Below are positions 38,604-47,477 of a stretch of DNA of 64,000 nucleotides, in pieces. Numbering within the stretch: position 1 is the first letter of the stretch; the number at the start of each line of letters is the position of its first letter. The translations under genes were made by a program, and so were the position numbers. The stretch comes from R-RK-3 sp963842775. GTDB lineage: Bacteria; Pseudomonadota; Alphaproteobacteria; Rhizobiales; Rhodomicrobiaceae. The DNA lies in assembly GCA_963842775.1 (NCBI GenBank), contig CAWJHQ010000016.1, positions 62,001 through 126,000 on the forward strand. Direction: 5' to 3'. Under the pieces are notes generated by a model. The model searched no databases. It saw only the letters and a list, made by a program, of their open reading frames with translations, and was not told where the DNA came from.

Positions 38604-39578
38604 ATGGCCGGCATGAGCGGAACGCGGGATGACGAGGCGATGAGCGCGGGTTTGGCGGCGTTGCGGGCGGGCGGCAAGCGCGCGCTCGCCGAGGCCCTGG
38701 CGAGCGTCGAACAGGGGCCAAGCGGATCGGCCATCGCCGCGCTTGTCGATGACGCCTATCTGGCGCCGCGCGCGCATGTGATCGGCTTCACCGGTCCGCC
38801 GGGCGTCGGCAAGTCGACGCTGATCGACGGCCTGGTCCGCAAATGGCGGGCGGCCGGCGTGACGGTCGGCGTCATCGCGGTCGATCCATCCTCGCATATT
38901 ACCCGCGGCGCGCTGCTGGGCGACCGCATCCGGATGCGCACCGATCCGCACGATCAGGGCGTGTTCGTGCGCTCGCTGGCCTCACGCGGGCGGCTCGGCG
39001 GGCTGGCGGAGCTGGCATTTCCCGCGGTCATCCTCATGCGGGCCATCTACGACCGCGTCATCGTCGAGACGGTCGGGGTCGGTCAATCCGAAGCGGATAT
39101 TTCCACCGTCGCCGATACGGTGGTTCTCTGCGTGCAGCCGGGCTCGGGCGACTCGCTGCAATTCATGAAGGCGGGGATCATGGAAATTCCCGATATCGCC
39201 GTGGTCACGAAGGCCGATATGGGACCGCCGGCCAGGCGCGCGTTTGCCGATCTCAAAGGTGCGCTCGGGCTGGCGAGCGGCGGCGATGTCGCCTGTCTCA
39301 TGCTGTCCGTTGCCAAGGGCGAAGGGCTGGACGAGCTGACGGCGGCGGCCGACGAGCGTTTCGCGCGGCTGGCGGGAGCGGCCCTCGCCAAGCGGCGTCA
39401 TGCCCAGGCGGAAGGCTGGCTACGCACGTCGCTTTTGCAGCGCTTCGGCGAGGAAGGGGCCGCCGCGGCCGCGCAGGCTTTGAATCTGGCGGAAGGCGCT
39501 GCGCCGTTCGGCCATGCCCAGGCGATCGCCAAGCGGCTTGCGGGTAACTTTTGCAGGCTGAGGCACAAGGCTGACTGA
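38604..39578 (+). CDS. meaB: methylmalonyl-CoA mutase-associated GTPase MeaB
   Basis: G3E-family GTPase that protects adenosylcobalamin-dependent methylmalonyl- or ethylmalonyl-CoA mutase. It has P-loop TGPPGVGKST, AVDPSSHITRGALLGDRIRM, ETVGVGQSE and VTKAD. ATG 38604 begins the conserved protein (324 residues). It fits the ethylmalonyl-CoA pathway genes ccr and mcd in the same window, since that pathway needs two such mutases. Confidence 0.93.
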   Translation: MAGMSGTRDDEAMSAGLAALRAGGKRALAEALASVEQGPSGSAIAALVDDAYLAPRAHVIGFTGPPGVGKSTLIDGLVRKWRAAGVTVGVIAVDPSSHITRGALLGDRIRMRTDPHDQGVFVRSLASRGRLGGLAELAFPAVILMRAIYDRVIVETVGVGQSEADISTVADTVVLCVQPGSGDSLQFMKAGIMEIPDIAVVTKADMGPPARRAFADLKGALGLASGGDVACLMLSVAKGEGLDELTAAADERFARLAGAALAKRRHAQAEGWLRTSLLQRFGEEGAAAAAQALNLAEGAAPFGHAQAIAKRLAGNFCRLRHKAD

Positions 39579-39590
39579 CGGCCGACACCG

Positions 39591-42005
39591 TCAGGCCTGT
39601 TTCGGGACCGCGCGGGCGGGCGGTTCGTCGGGCACCATTTCCTCCGTCTCCCCGTCGCCCAGATAGTCCGCGATTTTCCGCAGCAGCACATGGAAGTCGA
39701 TCGGCTTGGCGACATAATCGTTCATGCCGGCATCCAGATATTCTTCGCGGTCTCCGACCATGGTGTTGGCGGTCATCGCGATGATCGGCAGCAAGGCCGC
39801 CGGCCCGGTCATCGAACGGATGCGCTGCGTCGCCTCGACGCCGCTCATGACCGGCATGCGAATATCCATCAGGACGAGGTCGTAGGGCAGGCGCTGCACC
39901 GCGTGGACCGCCTCGACCCCGTCGCCCACCATGTCCACGACATAGCCGGCCTGTTTCAGCGCCGTCGAGATCAGCCGCTGATTGATCGGATTGTCCTCCG
40001 CGACGAGCAGCCGGGGCTTCCCGTCCTTGACCTCCTCGGCGGGCGGCTCGACCGCGGCGACCGGCTCCAGATGCGCAAGCGGCGGGTGCGCGGCGGGGAC
40101 TGCCGGGCGCTGCAGCAATTCGTGAACCTGCATCACCAGCTTTTCCTGCACCACCGGTTTGGGGCAGGCGGCGTCGAAGCCAAGCGCGCGCGCCTGCTGA
40201 TCGAAAGTGATGCCGCCCGATGAGGAGAGGATCAGCTTCAGAGCGGCATATTGCTGCTGCTCTCTGATCAAGCGCCGCAGATTCAGGCCGTCGATGCCCG
40301 GCATCATGTGATCGATGATGGCTATGTGATAGGGCCGGCCGTTGCGGTGCGCCTCGGCAAGGGTCGCCATCGCCGTCTGTGCGTCGGGCGCGCCGTCGAC
40401 CTCGGCGCCGAAGCCTTCGAGCTGCAAGCGGACGATCCGGCGGTTCAATGCGTTGTCGTCGACGACCAGGCAGCGGCGGCGCGTCAGATCGGCATTGAAG
40501 CTGTCGCGGATTTTCACGCCCGGCGGCACGAGATCGGCAAGACGAATGTGGAACGAAAACGTGCTGCCCTGATCGGGTTTGCTGTCGACGCGGATTTCGC
40601 CGTCCATCAACTCGACGAGCTGCTTGCATATGGGCAGGCCAAGACCCGCGCCGTCATATTTGCGCCGCGTCCCGCAGTCGACCTGGGTGAAATGATCGAA
40701 AATCCGCGCGAGATGATCGGCCGGTATGCCGATGCCGGTGTCGGTGACGCTGAAATTCACATGCTGGCCGCCATCCGGCCGCGTACCGCCGGGACGGACC
40801 TCGATGGCGATGCCGCCGTGCTCGGTGAACTTGATCGCATTGCTCGCCAGCTTCAGCAGGATCTGCCGCAGCCGCCCGACGTCGCCGGCCATGATTTCGG
40901 GCAAGGAGGGGTCGACATAGGCGCTGATGTCGAGACGCTTGGCGAAAGCCTGCGGTCCGAGCAGCGAGGTGACTTCGGCGACGACCTCCTCGAGCGAGAA
41001 ATTCGACGTTTCAAGCTCAAGCGACCCGGTCTCGATATTGGAGATGTCGAGAATATCGTTGAGCAGATCGAGCAGGGTCAGCCCGGAGCTTTGGATCGTT
41101 TCCGCATGTTCCTTCTGCTTCGGGGTCAGGTTCGAGCTGAGCAGCAGATTGGTGAAGCCGAGAACGCCGTTCATCGGGGTCCGCAATTCATGGCTCATCA
41201 AGGCCAGGAAATCGCGCTTGGCTCTTTCGGATTCGATCGCCCGGTCGCGCTCCTGCACGAGGTCGTCCTGAATCCTCAATACCGCGCCCGCCATCGGGAC
41301 AAAGATGAAGGCGGCATTGAAGATCGCCATGAGCAGAACGGCAAGCGCGCAGGCGGCCAGCAGAACGAATCCGAGACGGGCGCTGTCCACGGTGCTCTTG
41401 CCGATCGCATCCAGCGCCTTGTGGTAGAAGGGCCAGATGCGGTCGTGTATGTGGTGCCGGATATAATTGGCGATCGCGTGATATTTCGGGCTGCCGTGGT
41501 CGCGAACGGCCACCATCTTATGGCCGAAAACCACCAGTTCGCTTATCGCAGTCTCAAGATTCTTGCCTGAAGCATCACGCGCCTCCCAAACCTCAAGAAG
41601 CTGTTTCGGCATGCTTCCATTGCTCAGCCCGTATCGTTCCATCGTCGCTTGCGGATAGAGCCGGAAGCCCTTCTCGATCGTATGCCAATCGGTCCTGACC
41701 GCATCGTCGTCGACACCGTCCAGATGCCGCATGAGCGCGTAAAGCGCGACGACGTCCCGAAGCGCCTCGCTGAGCCGATCGTTTGCAGCCGCATCCTCCC
41801 TGGATGCCGGCGCGGACATTTCCAACTCGAACCGGCTGGTGGCCTGCATGAGATCGGTGAACAGCTTGGAATAGTGCCCGTTCGCATGGAACGAGGACAG
41901 CATGTACCATCCGGTAGCAACCGACATGACGATGATGATGCCGATGGTCAGGCTCGCAAGCCAAAAACGTCGCCGAAGGTAGCTTTTGGTCAAAAGAGCA
42001 GGCAT
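39591..42005 (-). CDS. hybrid sensor histidine kinase with two receiver domains
   Basis: 804-residue membrane kinase. Span 1 is about residues 15-37, then a periplasmic region of about 175 residues, then span 2 (about 213-240). HisKA carries His in MSHELRTPMNGVLGF, and HATPase_c has NAIKFTEHGG, DTGIGIP and GAGLGLP. Receiver 1 has the Asp in AIIDHMMPGIDGL and receiver 2 in LVLMDIRMPVMSG, each with the DDN/EDN acidic pair. No response regulator or Hpt gene is adjacent, so the output is unknown. Signal binding is likely periplasmic. Confidence 0.9.
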   Translation of the reverse strand: MPALLTKSYLRRRFWLASLTIGIIIVMSVATGWYMLSSFHANGHYSKLFTDLMQATSRFELEMSAPASREDAAANDRLSEALRDVVALYALMRHLDGVDDDAVRTDWHTIEKGFRLYPQATMERYGLSNGSMPKQLLEVWEARDASGKNLETAISELVVFGHKMVAVRDHGSPKYHAIANYIRHHIHDRIWPFYHKALDAIGKSTVDSARLGFVLLAACALAVLLMAIFNAAFIFVPMAGAVLRIQDDLVQERDRAIESERAKRDFLALMSHELRTPMNGVLGFTNLLLSSNLTPKQKEHAETIQSSGLTLLDLLNDILDISNIETGSLELETSNFSLEEVVAEVTSLLGPQAFAKRLDISAYVDPSLPEIMAGDVGRLRQILLKLASNAIKFTEHGGIAIEVRPGGTRPDGGQHVNFSVTDTGIGIPADHLARIFDHFTQVDCGTRRKYDGAGLGLPICKQLVELMDGEIRVDSKPDQGSTFSFHIRLADLVPPGVKIRDSFNADLTRRRCLVVDDNALNRRIVRLQLEGFGAEVDGAPDAQTAMATLAEAHRNGRPYHIAIIDHMMPGIDGLNLRRLIREQQQYAALKLILSSSGGITFDQQARALGFDAACPKPVVQEKLVMQVHELLQRPAVPAAHPPLAHLEPVAAVEPPAEEVKDGKPRLLVAEDNPINQRLISTALKQAGYVVDMVGDGVEAVHAVQRLPYDLVLMDIRMPVMSGVEATQRIRSMTGPAALLPIIAMTANTMVGDREEYLDAGMNDYVAKPIDFHVLLRKIADYLGDGETEEMVPDEPPARAVPKQA

Positions 42006-42231
42006 TGAGAATCCCGGAACCGCGGCGGTCGCGCGGATAAGAGAACTAAGCTCACCTGACGTTACGCCACGTTGATTTAAAGTCCGTTTTGCTGCCTGCT
42101 TGGAAAGCAGAGCGCAAATTAACGCCTGCTAAATCGTGGATGAGCCATGCGCGTATTAGGCGGAAGGAATTAACGCTTAATTCACACGTGTCGCGGTTCC
42201 GGACGGAGTTGCCGGCGAATCGGTTTGCAAT

Positions 42232-42612
42232 TCAACGTGTGAAATAGCGATAGCCGAGCCAAGCCGTCACCGCGACCGATGCTGCCCAGACGCAGACAAT
42301 CACCATGGCGGCGACTCGGCTTACTGGGCGCTCTCCGGCAAGAGCGGCAGCGGCTCGGTGCTCTGCCATGATGTGCGGCGGGATCATTTTCGCCACCGCC
42401 AGAATGCCGAGCGGCACGATAACCACGTCGTCGATATACCCCAGCACCGGAATGAAGTCCGGGATCAGGTCTATCGGCGATAGTGCATACCCCGCAACGC
42501 AAAGCGCCAGAACCTTTGCGAACCAAGGGGTGCGAGCATCGCGAGCCGCGAGATATATCGCATGAACATCGCACTTGATGGTGCGTGCCCAGTCTCTCAG
42601 CGTAGCCGCCAT
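42232..42612 (-). CDS. YkvA/DUF1232 family membrane protein
   Basis: 126 residues. The central DUF1232 signature is present: TPWFAKVLALCVAGYALSPIDLIPDFIPVLGYIDDVVIVPLGI, with its conserved SPIDLIPDF core. The C-terminal VAAMVIVCVWAASVAVTAWLGY is a membrane span. Function is unknown in the family. Confidence 0.87.
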   Translation of the reverse strand: MAATLRDWARTIKCDVHAIYLAARDARTPWFAKVLALCVAGYALSPIDLIPDFIPVLGYIDDVVIVPLGILAVAKMIPPHIMAEHRAAAALAGERPVSRVAAMVIVCVWAASVAVTAWLGYRYFTR

Positions 42613-42941
42613 GCCGCAAATTTACCGACCATCAACCAAGTAGACAAGCGTCAAGTTTGACCGAGTCGGCGGGGAAATGCGCGTTTCCATGAAGATGGCG
42701 TCAGATGATTCAAACGGCCCCGCCAACGCGAATGCTGAGTATGATTGCCGCGCCTGATGCATAAAAGTGCAACTTAATTTCTCCATAGTTGCAGTCCAAT
42801 GATTAACGCTCGCGGGTTCGGGCACGAGCTCCTAACAATGCGTTTACCTTTATGGGGTTTCATCCTTGTTCAAGGGTGAAACAGGTTGAAACTCTGGGTT
42901 AGCCAGTTGTTGGCGACATTCGGCGTATGGGGCGCTGAGGG
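42613..42941. other. intergenic region between divergent YkvA and cell wall hydrolase genes
   Basis: About 330 bases that must hold both divergent promoters. It contains one strong inverted repeat (42857-42882). No gene was seen. Confidence 0.5.
42857..42882. promoter_or_regulatory. 26-bp inverted repeat upstream of the cell wall hydrolase gene
   Basis: GTTTCATCCTTG and CAAGGGTGAAAC are 12-bp arms with one mismatch (a G-U pair in RNA) around two bases. It lies 60 bases before the start codon, so it is a candidate operator or leader hairpin. Confidence 0.5.
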
Positions 42942-44165
42942 ATGGTGAGTCGCGCTGTGATAAGTCTTCGCTTGGCGGGCCAGGGCCGGCGCATTGTCGC
43001 CGCCACGACGGTTATTTCGCTGCTTGGCGCACTCTCGGCCCTCATCGATTATCGCTTGTCTTCCCACGGCTCAGTTGGAGCCGGCGGCGACCACGGCGTC
43101 GTCGTCTTCCGCAGTCCGGCTGAAAACGCTGGCAGCCATATTCCCCTCGGTCCGCAGGCAAACCGGTTCTTCGCCAAGACGGGCAAACAGAACCGCGCCG
43201 ATTATGACGATGTGAACATGCGTGCCGAGAGCGCGATCGGCGCATTGGACAAGCAGCAATTCGTTGCCGCCTCGCTCACGCCGTTGGACATGGGCGCCGG
43301 GCCGCGCGTCGCCGCGCCTTTCGCGTTACCGCCACAGGACGTCAATCGCGGTGGCAAGGCGGACCGATTGTCCTTGCCGCAATTGGCGGTCAATAAGCTG
43401 ATCGCGCCGGTGATCGAGGAACCGCAGGATGCCACGGGCACCAGCGCCGCGCTGTTCTTCATCTCGCCGCCGCCTAATGCCGCGCCCGAGAGTACCGCTC
43501 CTGCTCCTGTCGTGGCGGCAGATGCCGCACCTGCTTCCGTCGTGGCGGCGGACGCACCTGCCGCAGGTCCGACGCTGGCCGCATTAGCCGCAGCCAAGGC
43601 AACCTCGCCGGGCGCCAGACCCTCGCAATCGACCTGGTCGGATCTGGTGCAACTCGCCAGCGTCAGCGGTGGCGATGGCGAAAAGATCGGATCGAACATC
43701 TTCGGCGGTCTGACCGAGAAGGAATTTCAGGCGCGTGAATTCCGCTGCATGGCGACGGCGATCTATTTCGAGGCGCGCGGCGAAAGCGTAAAAGGCCAGA
43801 TCGCGGTCGGGCAAGTGATCATGACCCGGGTGCGCAGCATGTTCTACCCGAGCACAATCTGCGGCGTCGTCTTCCAGGGGCAATGGAACAAGAACGCCTG
43901 CCAGTTCTCATTTGCCTGCGACGGCGTTCCCGATACGCCGAAAGACCGCAAGCAGTGGGATACCGCCCTGGATGTCGCCAAGAACGTCATCTCCGGCAAG
44001 GTCTATCTGGATGAGGTCGGCGACGCGACGCATTATCACGCGACCTATGTGTCACCGGACTGGAAGAAGATGGTGAAGCGCATCACCAAGATCGGGGTGC
44101 ACATCTTCTATAAGGCGCCATTCGTCGAGCCGATTGTCGCCAGCAACGATTTCAAGAAATTGTAA
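42942..44165 (+). CDS. cell wall hydrolase (SleB-type)
   Basis: 407 residues. One N-terminal membrane span (about 20-36) is followed by about 200 residues of low-complexity Ala/Pro/Asp-rich linker, and then a C-terminal Hydrolase_2 domain (about 265-395): REFRCMATAIYFEARGESVKGQIAVGQVIMTRV, with the catalytic Glu in FEARGES, and DATHYHATYVSP. This family cleaves peptidoglycan as in SleB cortex-lytic enzymes; in non-spore-formers it is used for wall remodelling. It converges on the membrane protein gene at 44180. Confidence 0.9.
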   Translation: MVSRAVISLRLAGQGRRIVAATTVISLLGALSALIDYRLSSHGSVGAGGDHGVVVFRSPAENAGSHIPLGPQANRFFAKTGKQNRADYDDVNMRAESAIGALDKQQFVAASLTPLDMGAGPRVAAPFALPPQDVNRGGKADRLSLPQLAVNKLIAPVIEEPQDATGTSAALFFISPPPNAAPESTAPAPVVAADAAPASVVAADAPAAGPTLAALAAAKATSPGARPSQSTWSDLVQLASVSGGDGEKIGSNIFGGLTEKEFQAREFRCMATAIYFEARGESVKGQIAVGQVIMTRVRSMFYPSTICGVVFQGQWNKNACQFSFACDGVPDTPKDRKQWDTALDVAKNVISGKVYLDEVGDATHYHATYVSPDWKKMVKRITKIGVHIFYKAPFVEPIVASNDFKKL

Positions 44166-44179
44166 GACTTGCGGATCGC

Positions 44180-45580
44180 TCAGAGCCAGGGGCACTCCCC
44201 ATGCCCCCAGACCGTGGAGCATAGCGCCAGATCGCGCAAAAATGCCGCGACGGGAACGCCCGACGTGTGGAATACGCCCCAAACCGCCAGAAACACCCCG
44301 ACCGACAACAGCAGCGCCGGCAGATACCAAAGCCGCGACAGATAGACGGTGCGCGAAACCAGGCTCACCTCCTCCGGGCTTGGATTGGCATCCGGGTGGT
44401 CGGAAATCGCGTTGACGGCGCGACCGGCGCCCGGCGTGTAAGGGGCGGCAAGGGCGGCGAGCCCGATGGTGAAGGTCGCGATTGTCGGCACCAGCGGCGT
44501 CAGCAGCATCCCGGTTACGAACAGCCCTTCATCCCAGGGTGAACGCACCGCCTGCGTCGCCGCGGCGCGCCAGTCGAAGGATTCTCGCCCGAAGACCGAC
44601 AGCAGCAGATCGGCAAGCTCCAGCCCGATCGGCAGCAGCACGGCCAGCATCGCCACGAACAAGACCGAGGTGATCACTTCGGCGGTGAGGAATAAGGCGG
44701 TGATCAGCGCGCCCTTCCAATCCGGTGAGGCGGCCTCGATGAACGACACATGGAAGCGGGTGATCGCCCATGAAAGCCAGTCCATCATAGCGTTTAGAAT
44801 AGGCAGAATAACGAAGAATAAGAGCAGAAAGAACGCAAATTCTTTCGCCATCGTCAGCGCGATGATGGTGACCAGCACCAGGGCGATGGCAAAGGCCCAG
44901 ACGCCCGCAAAGGCAAAGGCGATGGCGAAGGCCAGGGCGAAGGCGAAGCCGCCCAATATGGCGAACATCACGGTGCCTGCGTCGGACAACTCCCCGGCAA
45001 GGCTGGATGCGACCGCGAAGGCGATGGCGAAGGCGAACACCACCGCAAATGCGCCGAGCAGGATGCGCGCGATCAGCTCGGCCAGTTCGCTGTCGCCGCC
45101 GATCTTGCGCCACATGCGCCGCACGAACCAGTAGCCGAGGCGAAACAGCGAGCCGATGATCACCGAAACCATGGCCACGCCGAACAGGAACAGCAGCACT
45201 TCGCCGAAGCTGATGCGTCCGTTCTTGTAGCCGAACAGCACCGATGCCACCAGGAACAGCGCGACGGGAAAGACGAAGGCGATCGCGACGCAACGCTCGA
45301 AGGATTGCCCGCTCCAGCGCAGCCCGAACCAGTCGTGCAGCCAGGCGCTGTAGCGCCGCGTCGCGGTGAGATAGCGGGCGAAGGGCGCCTCGCGGCCCAG
45401 GCGCGACCGAAGATTCAGGCGCGAGGCGGCATGGGCAAGCTGATCGGCGACGGCGCTCGTGGGGAATGGGAGCAGCCAGAGCAGGATGGTCGTGAGCAGA
45501 ATGAGCAGAGCGGCGATCGACCCCGTCACGCCCCATCCCTGCCACGAGATCAACTCGAGATGAGCGCTCGCGCGATCCAT
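44180..45580 (-). CDS. multi-pass membrane protein with Phe/Ala-rich core, unknown
   Basis: 466 residues from ATG 45580; the frame is open further upstream but that part has no support. There are about eight to ten hydrophobic segments. The central part is built of near-repeats such as AFAVVFAFAIAFAVASSL and FAFALAFAIAFAFAGVWAFAIA, encoded by tandem GCGAAGGC/GATGGC-like units. The N-terminal span is followed by a basic cytoplasmic region (LNLRSRLGREAPFARYLTATRR). No family is recognised. It is 172 bases downstream of mcd in the same direction, but membership of that operon is uncertain. Confidence 0.65.
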   Translation of the reverse strand: MDRASAHLELISWQGWGVTGSIAALLILLTTILLWLLPFPTSAVADQLAHAASRLNLRSRLGREAPFARYLTATRRYSAWLHDWFGLRWSGQSFERCVAIAFVFPVALFLVASVLFGYKNGRISFGEVLLFLFGVAMVSVIIGSLFRLGYWFVRRMWRKIGGDSELAELIARILLGAFAVVFAFAIAFAVASSLAGELSDAGTVMFAILGGFAFALAFAIAFAFAGVWAFAIALVLVTIIALTMAKEFAFFLLLFFVILPILNAMMDWLSWAITRFHVSFIEAASPDWKGALITALFLTAEVITSVLFVAMLAVLLPIGLELADLLLSVFGRESFDWRAAATQAVRSPWDEGLFVTGMLLTPLVPTIATFTIGLAALAAPYTPGAGRAVNAISDHPDANPSPEEVSLVSRTVYLSRLWYLPALLLSVGVFLAVWGVFHTSGVPVAAFLRDLALCSTVWGHGECPWL

Positions 45581-45751
45581 CCTGTATGTACCCCCCACCC
45601 CAACAGGAAGGCATCCTGCAAAAGACGGGGACAAGTTGCAAGCCAAGTCTTCACGCATGCGCGAATTAGCGCGGCCGCGCTGCTCTCCGGCCTCGCTCGC
45701 TCAAGTGCGGGGAAGAAAATCGAACCAAATCGAGACGTTGCTAAACTTTAT

Positions 45752-47450
45752 TCAATTGCGCGCATCGAGCAGGCGGCGCGCGATCACCTGCGCCTGGATT
45801 TCGGCGGCGCCCTCGAAGATGCTCAGAATGCGTGCATCGCACAGTACCCGGCTGACCGGATATTCGAGCGCGAAACCGTTGCCGCCGTGGATCTGCAGCG
45901 CATTGTCGGCGGCCGCCCAGGCGACGCGGGCGGCGAGCAGCTTGGCCATCCCCGCTTCGAGATCGCAGCGCCGGCCGCCATCCTTCTCGCGCGCGGCGAA
46001 ATAGGTGAGCTGGCGGGCGATCATCGTTTCCACCGCCATCATGACGATCTTGTCGGCGACGCGCGGGAAGCGGGCGATGGGCTTGCCGAACTGGCTCCGC
46101 TCATTGGCATAGCGCAGAGCCAGGTCCATCGCCGATTGCGCAACGCCCACGGCGCGGGCGGCGGTCTGAATGCGCGCCGCCTCGAAGGTCTGCATGAGCT
46201 GCTTGAAGCCCTGGCCTTCCTCACCGCCGAGCAAATTCTCTGCAGGCACGGCGAAACCATCGAAGGAGATTTCATACTCCTTCATGCCGCGATAGCCGAT
46301 CACCTCGATCTCGCCGCCGCTCATGCCCTCGGCGGGAAACGGGTTTGCGTCGGTGCCGCGGGGCTTTTCCGCCAGGAACATCGACAGGCCTTTATAGCCG
46401 CTCTCATTCGGATTGGTCCGGGCGAGCACGGTCATCAGATCGGCGCGGACCGGATGGGTGATCCAGGTCTTCTGGCCGGTGATGCGGTAGACGTCGCCGT
46501 CACGAACGGCGCGGGTCTTCAGCGAGGCGAGGTCGGAGCCGGTGTTCGGTTCGGTGAAGACGGCGGTGGGGAGGATTTCGCCGGATGCGAGCAGCGGCAG
46601 CCATTTCTGCTTCTGCGCCTCGGTGCCCGCGCCCGAGGATCAGCTCCGCCGCGATTTCCGAACGGGTGCCGAGGGAGCCGACGCCGATATAGCCGCGCGA
46701 CAGCTCCTCGGATACGAGGCACATCGCTTCCTTGCCGAGGCCCAGCCCGCCGAATTCCTCCGGGATGGTCAGGCCGAACACGCCGAGCTCGCTCATCTTG
46801 GCGATGATTTCGAGCGGGATATAGCTGTTCGTCAGGTGCCAGCCATGGGCGTGCGGCGCGATCTCGGCCTCGCTGAAACGGCGCATTTCGCCGCGCATGG
46901 TCTCCAGCGTCTCGTCGAGGCCTGTGTCGCCATACGTCGCCGTGCCCTGGCTCTCATTGATCAGCGCCATCAGCCGCGCGCGGATTTTCGGCGTGTTGCC
47001 CTCCGCGATCAAGGCGCGGACTGCCGTTTCCTCGACAAAGGCGGCCTGATCCTCGGGCGAGACGCCAAGCTCGCCCAGACGGATGAATTCGAGCTGGCTC
47101 ATGGCGATGCCGCCCGCTACTTGCGCGCAATATTCGCCGAGCCCGATCTGCACCAGCAGGCCCTCGATTTCGCCGAAGCGGCCGCTTGCGCCCTGCCGTT
47201 CGGCATAGGCGGCAAGCTGCTTGATGGATTCGACATAGGTGGCGAGCCAGGCGAGGCCGTGGACCCGGTGCTGCTCGCGGTCGAGTATGGCGGCATCCGA
47301 CTTGCCGTCCGGTGCGAGGTCGGCGCGCGTGGCGGCGAGCGCCTTGCCGAGCAGCCTTTCGGCGGCTGAAGCGGCCTTGGCCGAAAGCTCCGCCAGCGCG
47401 CCGATCTCAACATGGTGGTCGCGCTGGGTTACATCTGCGGCCAAGGTCAT
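45752..47450 (-). CDS. mcd: methylsuccinyl-CoA dehydrogenase-type acyl-CoA dehydrogenase, frameshifted
   Basis: FAD enzyme oxidising (2S)-methylsuccinyl-CoA to mesaconyl-CoA in the ethylmalonyl-CoA pathway. About 566 residues, with the about 150-residue N-terminal extension distinguishing Mcd from ordinary acyl-CoA dehydrogenases. Core motifs: LTIPEEFGGLGLGKEAMCLVSEELSRGYIG, FTEPNTGSDLASLKTR (next frame), RYANERSQFGKPI, and the C-terminal QIHGGNGFALEYPVSR and AAEIQ. One frame change near 46633, consistent with an extra G in a GGG run. Identity as Mcd is inferred from the extension plus the adjacent ccr gene. Confidence 0.85.
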
Positions 47451-47477
47451 AAATGCTCTCCTATGGCCTGTCGGCCG

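Noticed and set aside
44440..45020. Tandem GCGAAGGC-like repeats as a CRISPR or minisatellite array
   Set aside because: The repeats are in frame within a membrane protein, short and degenerate, and lack spacers.
45305..46807. 500-residue plus-strand frame opposite the membrane protein and mcd
   Set aside because: Shadow frame; the acyl-CoA dehydrogenase motifs are on the minus strand.
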